Assembly: GCF_002893765.1 (NCBI RefSeq)
Contig: NZ_CP025938.1
Span: forward strand, 3,491,501-3,555,500
Direction: 5' to 3'
DNA from: Tamlana carrageenivorans
Lineage (GTDB): Bacteria > Bacteroidota > Bacteroidia > Flavobacteriales > Flavobacteriaceae
DNA: 64,000 bases
The notes under the pieces are model-generated. The model had not been told where the DNA came from, did not search any database, and saw only the letters and a list, made by a program, of their open reading frames with translations. Positions 7,893 to 15,746 of this stretch are shown piece by piece; position 1 is the first letter of the stretch; each line of letters begins with the position of its first letter. Both the position numbers and the translations under genes were made by a program.

Positions 7893-9238
7893 TATTGCTT
7901 TTTCTTTTTATGCTTTTTAGCGCCTTCAGGATTTGGAATTACCGTGGCGTTTTGAGCTAAGTAATTTGCTAATATTTTATCAACAAGTTCTTCTTTGGTT
8001 AAATGATGAAATATGGTTTTTATCTTGGCTTTTAAATCTTCTGAAACCTCACGATTAGGTTTGGTTTTAAATATTTTTTTAGCCCATAACAACGTATTAT
8101 TTTCTTCAATACTTTGAGCATCGGCTTTTTTAAAGGTCTTAAAAGTAATGCCTAATTCATCTTCAAAATCGGCGATATCAATAACTTCTTCTTCCTGTAA
8201 AATGGTTAAAGAAAGCCCTTTTGCTCCTGCTCTAGCCGTTCTTCCACTTCTATGTACATAGGCATCATAAGTATCTGGTAAATGATAATTTACAACGTAA
8301 GACAGGTTTTTAACATCAATACCACGAGCAGCTAAATCGGTAGCAACCAAAATATCGATATGTTCATCTCTAAATTGTCCCATGATACGATCACGAATAC
8401 CTTGAGACAAACTACCATGTAAAGCGCCTGATGAAAATTTATTAATCGCTAAATTTTTAGCCAATTTATTAACAGCAGCCTTGGTTTTACAAAAAATAAT
8501 ACCACGTTCTCCTTCTCTAGAGTTTAAAAAATGCATTAAAACCTCTAATTTCTCAATAGGCTCTACAACAACATATTGATGATCGATACCTTGATGACCA
8601 ACCGTTTCCATATCGGCTTCAATGTGTACCACATGTTTAGACATGTAGTTTTGAACCAATTGTTTTATGTAACCAGGCATGGTCGCTGTAAATAATAAGG
8701 TTCTTCTGGTTTTAGGAAGTTCTTTTATAATGGCATCCACCTCTTCCTTTAAAGCACTTACCATTTCATCAGCTTCATCTAAAACAAAATATTTTATGCT
8801 TTTCAGATTAATGGCTTCACGTTTAACTAAATCTACCAAACGACCAGGTGTAGCAATTATAATTTGAGGCCGATTTGTTAAAGCTTCAATCTGTGGCTTT
8901 ATGGGTGTGCCTCCGCACAAAGAGACGATTTTAATTTCTGTGCTATTTGAAGCTAAAGATTCTAAATTCTTATAAATCTGCTGCCCTAATTCTCTTGTAG
9001 GTGCAAGGATTAAGGTTTGAATATCTTTATTTTCTATGTCGGCCAATTGCAATAACGGTAAGCCAAAAGCCGCTGTTTTTCCTGTACCTGTTTTTGCTAA
9101 AACAACGAGATCATCCTTCTGATTTAAAACTACCGGAATCGCTTTTTTCTGAACGTCTGTCGGTTCAGAAATTTGTAAATCGATTAAACTTTGTTGGAGC
9201 TGTTCGTTAATTCCTAAATCTGAAAACTGTTTTAACAT
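7892..9238 (-). CDS. DEAD-box ATP-dependent RNA helicase
   Basis: A 448-residue helicase with the complete motif set: LAKTGTGKTAAF (I), APTRELGQQ (Ia), TPGRLVD (Ib), LDEADEM (II), FTAT (III), RGIIFCKT (IV) and HRSGRTARAG (VI). The C-terminus is a short Lys-rich tail (KKHKKKKQ), common in RhlE/CsdA-like enzymes and useful for general RNA contact. I chose ATG 9238 (MLKQFSDLG), because a GTG at 9268 lies upstream of the TATCTTTG promoter element. It is the first gene of a two-helicase operon. The pairing suggests both act in ribosome biogenesis or RNA turnover; this is inference. Confidence 0.9.
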   Translation of the reverse strand: MLKQFSDLGINEQLQQSLIDLQISEPTDVQKKAIPVVLNQKDDLVVLAKTGTGKTAAFGLPLLQLADIENKDIQTLILAPTRELGQQIYKNLESLASNSTEIKIVSLCGGTPIKPQIEALTNRPQIIIATPGRLVDLVKREAINLKSIKYFVLDEADEMVSALKEEVDAIIKELPKTRRTLLFTATMPGYIKQLVQNYMSKHVVHIEADMETVGHQGIDHQYVVVEPIEKLEVLMHFLNSREGERGIIFCKTKAAVNKLAKNLAINKFSSGALHGSLSQGIRDRIMGQFRDEHIDILVATDLAARGIDVKNLSYVVNYHLPDTYDAYVHRSGRTARAGAKGLSLTILQEEEVIDIADFEDELGITFKTFKKADAQSIEENNTLLWAKKIFKTKPNREVSEDLKAKIKTIFHHLTKEELVDKILANYLAQNATVIPNPEGAKKHKKKKQ

Positions 9239-9253
9239 GGCTATTTTTTTGAG

Positions 9254-9261
9254 CAAAGATA
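9254..9261 (-). promoter_or_regulatory. -7 element (TATCTTTG) of the helicase pair
   Basis: The plus-strand CAAAGATA reads TATCTTTG on the minus strand, a perfect TAnnTTTG box, 15 bases before the ATG at 9238. No clear -33 TTG is seen. It excludes the longer GTG start at 9268. Confidence 0.55.
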
Positions 9262-9430
9262 GCGACACTTTTGCTCTGGGGATGACTATTTACTTCGTAA
9301 TTCCTTTATAAGATGAAATTGTTATGATATTTAGACCAAACACAAACTATTAGACGTTCACTAAGGTACTTTGAAAGTCATTTTGAAGTGTCATAAGAAG
9401 TTCTGAAACTGAAAAACAACTTTTATGATT

Positions 9431-10429
9431 TTAATTTCCTCTGATACGAAGCCATAAATCCGCCATGAGGTTTTTAGCATCTCTACCATCTTTTGGAGTT
9501 TCTATAAAACGGACTTCTCCGTTTTCCAAAACTTGAATTTCATATTGAAAAACAAACTGATTGTTATCAGGTTTAATTCCTATGGTTCCAAAACGTAGGT
9601 CGTTAAAATATAGTTTATCATTCTTCTTTGTAATAGTGTACCAGCCTTTCGAGATATGAATCATACGTTTTACTTTGTCGTTATTTCTCAAATCGCCCAA
9701 GTATTCATGATGTTTAGGGTACTTATAAAACGTTATGGGCTTTTTATCACAAAAAGAATAATACCCAACCAAATATGCATCTTTGGTGTCAACATTGGCT
9801 GTCCATAACAGAGTTGTAAGTGGAGCTGGGCGTGTGTCTATATCAGTATATATAGTTTGTTGAGCATCTAATGCATTTTCAAATTTCATATACGCCAAAC
9901 CTTTCAGAATCATACTAATAACCAAATAAGCACTACTCAAAATTAGTCCCCAACGGTTATAAAGGCGTCTTTTGGGCGATGTTTTATGTTGGAACATCGC
10001 TAGTGCTAAACAGATTAAAAAAGGTAAGGTATACAGAGGATCGACTACAAAAATGGATTTAAAAGCAAGTCGTAAATCAAAGGGCCAAAACAATTGAGTG
10101 CCCCAAGTGGTATGGGCATCTAATAAGGGGTGCGTAATAAAGGCCCAGAAAAACAGCCAAGACCACCCCTTAAAATTTTTATATTTCTCATACCGTGAAA
10201 CAATCCAACCAAAAATAGGCGCAAATAAAACCGAAAAAACTATAGAATGCGTAAATCCGCGATGAATTTCCAGAGCTGTAACCGTATCGGTAAAATGACT
10301 TGCTAGGACATCCAAATCTGGAATAGTACCTGCAATAGCGCCATATAACATAGCTTTATTGCCAATTTTTCTACCTAACACAACTTCACCAACAGCGGCA
10401 CCTAAAACGATTTGGGTAAGAGAATCCAT
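9431..10429 (-). CDS. YdjM/DUF457-family membrane-bound metal-dependent hydrolase
   Basis: A 332-residue protein starting MDSLTQIVLGAAVGEV, the typical opening of the family once described as LexA-regulated inner-membrane hydrolases. Metal-ligand motifs are visible: PDLD near residue 38, HRGFTHS near 56 and THPLLDAHTTWGTQ near 98. Three to four hydrophobic helices fill the first 180 residues. The C-terminal about 140 residues are soluble and probably face the periplasm. The substrate is unknown; related proteins are assigned to phospholipase-like or other phosphoester chemistry only by similarity. It is a single gene with 192 bases of non-coding DNA after it. Confidence 0.8.
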   Translation of the reverse strand: MDSLTQIVLGAAVGEVVLGRKIGNKAMLYGAIAGTIPDLDVLASHFTDTVTALEIHRGFTHSIVFSVLFAPIFGWIVSRYEKYKNFKGWSWLFFWAFITHPLLDAHTTWGTQLFWPFDLRLAFKSIFVVDPLYTLPFLICLALAMFQHKTSPKRRLYNRWGLILSSAYLVISMILKGLAYMKFENALDAQQTIYTDIDTRPAPLTTLLWTANVDTKDAYLVGYYSFCDKKPITFYKYPKHHEYLGDLRNNDKVKRMIHISKGWYTITKKNDKLYFNDLRFGTIGIKPDNNQFVFQYEIQVLENGEVRFIETPKDGRDAKNLMADLWLRIRGN

Positions 10430-10499
10430 TTATTTTTATGTAACTTTTTGAAATGGAAAATTAAGGATTTAAAACATATAGTGGCTTACATTTTAGTTT

Positions 10500-11051
10500 T
10501 TAGTCGGATGCTGTTTTGTTTTGAACCAAACTAGAATAACGTATAGCTGTTCTTTTATTTCCTCTTAAAATCATTTCAGATTTTAAATTTGGAAATAAAG
10601 TAATATTTACCTGAAAATTTTCAGATTTACTTTGTGCTTCAAATGAAATATCATAACTGGAGTCCTTTTTTTGAGTGACATTATAATTTTTCATAAGGCC
10701 TTTAAAAGCAATGACGCTATCGTCTCCTCCATAACTTCCTCCCATTTGTCGCTCTCCAAAATAAGGTAAATAAGATGTGATACTATCTCCAGAAATGGTT
10801 AGAAAATTGCTGTTTCCAATTAAATTCACAGATCCTCCCTGATTCCCCGGAGGTAATAATCGAGCGGCTTGTTGCATGGCCATGGTGGTAGTTGGATAAG
10901 CCCAATCCGAAACAATCTTGAAATCCTTATTTTTAACTATAGCTGCTAGTCGATCTAATTCAGCTTCAGTTGCTGGGGTTTTATTCGAACCACAAGCCAT
11001 GAGAAATACTGCAAAAATGGCTAGAACGGATTTAGGAAAGTTGATTTTCAT
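10500..11051 (-). CDS. DUF4251 lipoprotein
   Basis: A 183-residue predicted lipoprotein. The signal peptide ends in the lipobox FLMAC with the lipidated Cys at residue 20, followed by GSNKTP. The rest (FKIVSDWAYPTTT..., GGSVNLIGNSNFLTISGD, YDISFEAQSKSENFQV) matches the Bacteroidota DUF4251 family, small beta-rich periplasmic proteins of unknown function. The absence of an Asp right after the Cys suggests no inner-membrane retention by the E. coli rule, but sorting rules differ in this phylum. It is divergent from the DUF1853 gene across a 114-base gap. Confidence 0.8.
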   Translation of the reverse strand: MKINFPKSVLAIFAVFLMACGSNKTPATEAELDRLAAIVKNKDFKIVSDWAYPTTTMAMQQAARLLPPGNQGGSVNLIGNSNFLTISGDSITSYLPYFGERQMGGSYGGDDSVIAFKGLMKNYNVTQKKDSSYDISFEAQSKSENFQVNITLFPNLKSEMILRGNKRTAIRYSSLVQNKTASD

Positions 11052-11165
11052 TGTGATATATTTAAAAAGTTATACGTTGAAATTACAAGTTTGATAGTAA
11101 GTTCTACGATGTTAATTTACATATAAATGAAGGTATTTCAAACGTAAACTCTAAATTTAGCATCT

Positions 11166-11984
11166 ATGAGTTTTATGAAAAATCAATTACAACTTCAATA
11201 TCAAGGATTTATAAACACACCTTTACTCTGGAAGAATTCAGATGTAATGGGATTACATCAGTTATTACTCCCAGAGCAACATGTGTCACAATTTACGACG
11301 CTTGAGCAACCAAATATACGTTTAGGAAAACGTGTAGAGCAGTTTGTTTTCTTTGAATTATCAACCTTTAACAATATCAAAATACTTTTAAAAAACACTC
11401 AAATTCAAAACAACAAACAAACTATAGGTGAAATAGATTGTATTTTACAGTTAGACCAAACCTTTATTCATCTTGAAATTGTGTATAAATTTTACTTGTA
11501 TGATCCTAACCATGGCCACACAGAAATCGAACACTGGATTGGTCCCAACCGAAAGGATACTCTACTTAAAAAAATAACAAAACTTAAGAACAAACAACTT
11601 CCTTTACTTTATAATCAACATACACAAAAAGTATTAAAACCGCTGCAACTACAATCCGCAAGCATCAAACAGCAGGTTTATTTTAAAGCTCAATTATTCC
11701 TTCCTTTTGAAGATGTTGATGTCCCATTTAAAATCCTTAACAAGGCATGTGTTAGTGGGTTCTATATGCATTATACAAGAATCGATGAATTACAACACTG
11801 TAAGTTTTTTATGCCCGACAAAATCGATTTGCTACAAGAAACCCAAAATCAAGTCGATTGGTGTTCTTATTCAACTTTTTGTGATAAAATAGCACCGATT
11901 ATTGAACAAAAAACGGCACCTCTTTGTTGGGTTAAATTTCCAAAAGGCAGAATTCAAAAATGTTTTATTGTCTGGTGGCCATAA
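11166..11984 (+). CDS. DUF1853-family protein (possible PD-(D/E)XK nuclease fold)
   Basis: A 272-residue soluble protein, not a well-known enzyme. The pattern EIDCILQL ... HLEIVYKFYLY (about residues 95-118) resembles the core of PD-(D/E)XK nucleases, with an acidic residue in one strand and an E-x-x-x-K/F in the next; an upstream Glu in GKRVEQFVFFEL would complete it. DUF1853 proteins occur in many proteobacteria and flavobacteria. I know no experimental function. The gene is single, with TAAATTTA about ten bases upstream as a weak -7 candidate. No restriction or defence neighbours are seen, so a housekeeping DNA or RNA role cannot be excluded. Confidence 0.65.
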   Translation: MSFMKNQLQLQYQGFINTPLLWKNSDVMGLHQLLLPEQHVSQFTTLEQPNIRLGKRVEQFVFFELSTFNNIKILLKNTQIQNNKQTIGEIDCILQLDQTFIHLEIVYKFYLYDPNHGHTEIEHWIGPNRKDTLLKKITKLKNKQLPLLYNQHTQKVLKPLQLQSASIKQQVYFKAQLFLPFEDVDVPFKILNKACVSGFYMHYTRIDELQHCKFFMPDKIDLLQETQNQVDWCSYSTFCDKIAPIIEQKTAPLCWVKFPKGRIQKCFIVWWP

Positions 11985-12353
11985 TGTAAAGCAAAAATGA
12001 TATCATCATCAAAAGCCCATAGATGTCATTCTCATATCTTTTTTAGAACGCCATGTTAAATGATAATTTTTTGGTTTTGTTAATATAGCATGTACGAATA
12101 TCGTAATTATCATGTCAAAAAACTATGATTTTAACATTAAAATGGAGTTATTATGAATACATTTTTAGAAGCTATTTAAGCTTTTATTACTAATTTTATA
12201 ATTACTATTAATTTATTATTTTGAAGTTGTAAAATGAGCTTCCTTTCCGTTTATTGGGGGTATATTAGATTTTTTTAATATGGTTTATTATTAAATTTCA
12301 GATAGTATTAAGTTAAACTCTAGCAGCAAAATCTGCTATTCATAAGATAATTT
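11985..12353. other. 369-base AT-rich intergenic region
   Basis: No gene longer than about ten codons is seen. The only clear structure is TAGCAG-CAAAAT-CTGCTA (12321-12338), a small hairpin ending 15 bases before the transglutaminase ATG, which may affect its leader. No good TAnnTTTG box was found. Confidence 0.5.
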
Positions 12354-13217
12354 ATGGCGTTAAAAATCGTAATTTCCCACAAAACAAAGTATAAGTACGA
12401 TAGAAAAGTTTCATTATCTCCTCACATTTTCAGACTGCGGCCGGCCCCACACTCTCGAACACCCATTGAGTCCTACTCCATAAAAATAAAACCTGAAGAA
12501 CAGTTTTTTAATTGGCAGCAAGACCCTTTTGGAAATTATGTGGCACGCCTAGTGTTTCCTGAAAAAACAGACGAACTTTCAATAGATGTCGAGATTATTG
12601 CCGATTTAAAAACCATAAATCCTTTCGATTTTTTTATTGAAGAATCTGCCGAAGAATATCCTTTTGAATATAGTGATACAATAAAAAAGGAACTCCTTCC
12701 TTATTTAGAAATTACCGATGATGGTGATTTACTAAAAGAATTCATTAAAACTATCGATTATACGCCGCGTAAAACCATCTATTTTTTAATTGATATTAAC
12801 AGGAAGATTTATGAATATTTAAGTTATAATATTCGAATGGAGCCTGGGGTGCAATCCTGTGAAGAAACTTTAGAGCGTAAAAATGGTTCTTGTCGTGATT
12901 TCGCTTGGCTTTTTGTACAAACACTGCGTCACCTCGGCTTTGGAGCTCGATTTGTTTCTGGGTACTTGGTTCAATTAAAATCTGATGAAAAATCACTAGA
13001 CGGCCCTTCTGGTCCTGAAGAAGATTTTACCGATTTACACGCTTGGGCCGAGGTATATATACCTGGAGCAGGATGGATTGGTTTTGACGCCACCTCAGGA
13101 CTGCTTGCTGGCGAAGGTCACATCCCATTAGCATGTACGCCTTCCTTTGAAAGTGCCGCACCTGTTTCGGGAGCCACCGATGTTTGTGAAACCGAATTCT
13201 TTTTGAAAACTCGGTAA
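12354..13217 (+). CDS. Transglutaminase-like N-terminal part of a frameshifted transglutaminase-DUF2126 protein
   Basis: A 287-codon frame carrying an N-terminal beta domain of bacterial transglutaminases (HKTKYKYDRKVSLSPHIFRLRP) and a papain-like transglutaminase core. The catalytic triad is visible as C180 (NGSCRDFAW), H229 (LHAWAEV) and D245 (GFDATSG). Such domains are usually proteases or acyl-transferases rather than cross-linkers in bacteria. The frame ends at 13217 in a nonsense tail (FFLKTR) caused by a one-base shift in the T run at 13200-13204. In the -1 frame the protein continues without a stop into DUF2126. In relatives the two parts form one polypeptide of about 1100 residues, so this is half of a split gene. 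Confidence 0.85.
   Translation: MALKIVISHKTKYKYDRKVSLSPHIFRLRPAPHSRTPIESYSIKIKPEEQFFNWQQDPFGNYVARLVFPEKTDELSIDVEIIADLKTINPFDFFIEESAEEYPFEYSDTIKKELLPYLEITDDGDLLKEFIKTIDYTPRKTIYFLIDINRKIYEYLSYNIRMEPGVQSCEETLERKNGSCRDFAWLFVQTLRHLGFGARFVSGYLVQLKSDEKSLDGPSGPEEDFTDLHAWAEVYIPGAGWIGFDATSGLLAGEGHIPLACTPSFESAAPVSGATDVCETEFFLKTR
13200..13204 (+). other. Frameshift site (T5 run) between transglutaminase and DUF2126 frames
   Basis: The zero frame reads GAA TTC TTT TTG AAA and stops at 13217. Shifting back one base at the T run gives TTT GAA AAC TCG GTA, open from 13202 through GDVRLTMGGEPTF into DUF2126. One extra T would restore a single 12354-15685 reading frame. The cause may be a real mutation, a programmed -1 shift at the T-rich stretch, or a homopolymer sequencing error. 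Confidence 0.85.
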
Positions 13218-13324
13218 CCCGTATTTTTGAATCACCAAGAGTTACAAAACCATATACCGAAGCACAATGGAAAGACATTTATATACTAGGGAATAAGGTT
13301 GAAAAACAACTTCAAAAAGGTGAT

Positions 13325-15685
13325 GTGCGTTTAACTATGGGAGGCGAGCCTACATTCATATCTATAGATGATTTGGACTCTCCTCAGTGGAATACTACGG
13401 CCGACGGACCTCTAAAACGAAAATTAGCCAAAGATTTATCTAAAAAATTACATGAAGCCTTCGGGAAAGGTGGTGTGCTTCATCATGCTCAAGGCAAATG
13501 GTATCCTGGCGAACCTTTACCCCGATGGCAAATTGAAATTTGTTGGCGTAAAGATGGTCGTCCAATTTGGTATAATAAAAAATTATTAGCCACTTACACC
13601 GACAAGATTACAATACCGCCAGATACTGATAAAAAATTCTTAGAAACCCTTACCAAATATTTAAGGGTTACAAACGAGCATATTTTACCTACTTACGAAG
13701 ATCCATTTTACTACCTATGGGAACAAGGTAATTTACCAACCGATTATAATCCAGCCGATGACAAGGATAACGAGCTGGCCAAGAAAAAACTAAATGCCAT
13801 TTTTGAAAAAGGCACATCAACTCCTGTTGGTTACTTACTACCGTTAAATAAAACGGAAAATAAATGGTTTACAAGTGCTTGGACCTTTAGGCGTCAACAC
13901 CTGTTTTTAACACCAGGCGACTCCCCTATTGGGTTGCGATTACCATTAGCCTCCTTGGAAGCTAAACCAGAACATGAAATTTTCCCAATTTACGAACCCG
14001 AATTGTTTGGTATTAAAGGAAGACTGCCAAGTTTTAAAAATATTGTAAAAGCACGTTATAAAGATTATTGCGATTTTGGAATTGATGATAATCAACCCAA
14101 CTATTTCGTGCGCACAGCACTGTGTTCCGAAATTAGAGATGGAAAACTATATTTATTCCTTCCACCTTTAGAGTCTGCCGAAGTATTTCTAGATTTAATT
14201 GCATCCATTGAAATGACTGCCAAAGAACTTAATGTTCCGGTGATTTTGGAAGGGTACGAGCCACCAAAAGACAACAGGTTAGAATCATTAAAAATTACAC
14301 CAGACCCTGCAGTAATTGAGGTGAATGTCCATCCTGTGAAAAATTGGGATGAGTTATGTAACAACACGTTCACACTATATCAGCTGGCAAAAGAATCACG
14401 TTTGGGTACCGAAAAATTCATGCTCGATGGTAAACATACAGGTACTGGCGGAGGAAACCATGTCACCTTGGGTGGTACCAGCCCTCAGGACAGTCCGCTA
14501 CTTCGAAAACCTAGCTTGTTAAGAAGCTTACTAACTTTTTGGCAACATCATCCGGGATTAACATATTTGTTTTCTGGAGCCTTTGTTGGTCCAACCAGTC
14601 AGGCGCCACGAATTGACGAAGCCCGCATGGAAAATTTATACGAATTAGAAATTGCCTTCGAACAAATCCCTAAGGATGGAGAGGTGCCTTTTTGGCTAAC
14701 CGATCGTTTATTCCGTCATTTACTAACCGATCTTACAGGAAATACGCATCGTGCCGAATTTTGTATTGATAAATTGTATTCGCCAGATTCCTCTTCTGGA
14801 AGATTAGGAATTTTAGAGCTTCGTGGATTTGATATGCCTCCACATCCACAAATGAGTTTGACGCAAATGTTGCTTGTACGAACACTAGTAGCTTGGTTCT
14901 GGAAAAAGCCTTACGAGCACAATTTAGTGCGTTGGGGCACCGAGTTACATGACAAATTCTTAATTGAACACTATGTTCGTGAAGACATAAAAGATGTGGT
15001 CGAACAATTAAACCGTGCCGGTTACGCCTTTAAAGAGGAATGGTTTAATCCATTTTTTGAATTTAGATTTCCACTTCATGGTATGGTTGAAATTAATAAT
15101 ATTCACTTGGAATTAAGAGCTGGAATAGAGCCTTGGAATGTGTTAGGTGAAGAAATGACAGGAGGCGGTACAGCACGATACGTAGATTCATCTTTAGAAC
15201 GACTTCAAGTTAAAGTTTCTAATTTCATAGATGAAAGATTTGTATTAACTTGCAACGGTGTAAAAGTTCAATTAAAAAGTACTGGAGTTCAAGGTGAATA
15301 TGTAGCTGGAGTCAAGTATAAAGCTTGGGATCCTTATTCTGCATTGCACCCTACAATTCCTGTGGATACACCTTTAGTTTTTGATGTTGTTGATACTTGG
15401 AATAAACGTTCTATTGGTGGCTGCACTTATTTTGTGTCGCATCCAGGAGGCCGATCGTACGAAAGGTACCCAGTGAATAGTTTTGAAGCAGAATCTCGAC
15501 GAATAAATCGTTTTTGGGAGTTTGGCCATACGCAAGGGGAAATTGATCCGGTTGAAAACATCAATCCAGATAAGGAAAATCCGAATAGAAGTGTTGAAGA
15601 AAAAGGAAGCTCTAAACGTTTTAAATACAAAGAATTGCCTGTTAATTTTGAATTCCCTTACACTCTAGATTTAAGAAAAAAATAA
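13325..15685 (+). CDS. DUF2126 (putative amidoligase) part of the split transglutaminase-DUF2126 protein
   Basis: The 786-codon frame matches the C-terminal two thirds of the transglutaminase-DUF2126 proteins. It begins with the hallmark RLTMGGEPTFISIDD. Later landmarks are GKHTGTGGGNHVTLGG (about residues 372-387), HRAEFCIDKLYSPDSSSGRLG and LELRGFDMPPHP. DUF2126 has been predicted to have a glutamine-synthetase-like fold that forms amide bonds with ATP. The GTG at 13325 is only the first start in this frame and is probably not used alone; open reading begins at 13202. The downstream fused ATP-grasp/alpha-E and transglutaminase genes point to a joint pathway making or modifying a peptide-like compound of unknown identity. 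Confidence 0.82.
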   Translation: MRLTMGGEPTFISIDDLDSPQWNTTADGPLKRKLAKDLSKKLHEAFGKGGVLHHAQGKWYPGEPLPRWQIEICWRKDGRPIWYNKKLLATYTDKITIPPDTDKKFLETLTKYLRVTNEHILPTYEDPFYYLWEQGNLPTDYNPADDKDNELAKKKLNAIFEKGTSTPVGYLLPLNKTENKWFTSAWTFRRQHLFLTPGDSPIGLRLPLASLEAKPEHEIFPIYEPELFGIKGRLPSFKNIVKARYKDYCDFGIDDNQPNYFVRTALCSEIRDGKLYLFLPPLESAEVFLDLIASIEMTAKELNVPVILEGYEPPKDNRLESLKITPDPAVIEVNVHPVKNWDELCNNTFTLYQLAKESRLGTEKFMLDGKHTGTGGGNHVTLGGTSPQDSPLLRKPSLLRSLLTFWQHHPGLTYLFSGAFVGPTSQAPRIDEARMENLYELEIAFEQIPKDGEVPFWLTDRLFRHLLTDLTGNTHRAEFCIDKLYSPDSSSGRLGILELRGFDMPPHPQMSLTQMLLVRTLVAWFWKKPYEHNLVRWGTELHDKFLIEHYVREDIKDVVEQLNRAGYAFKEEWFNPFFEFRFPLHGMVEINNIHLELRAGIEPWNVLGEEMTGGGTARYVDSSLERLQVKVSNFIDERFVLTCNGVKVQLKSTGVQGEYVAGVKYKAWDPYSALHPTIPVDTPLVFDVVDTWNKRSIGGCTYFVSHPGGRSYERYPVNSFEAESRRINRFWEFGHTQGEIDPVENINPDKENPNRSVEEKGSSKRFKYKELPVNFEFPYTLDLRKK

Positions 15686-15746
15686 AGTGAAATTTTCAGC
15701 ATCTTTTGATGCAGAAAGTCTCTTAAAGCATAAGGAATCCTAATTA

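Noticed and set aside
12120..12180. Short frame MNTFLEAI in the region before the transglutaminase gene
   Set aside because: Only eight codons, with no supporting signal.
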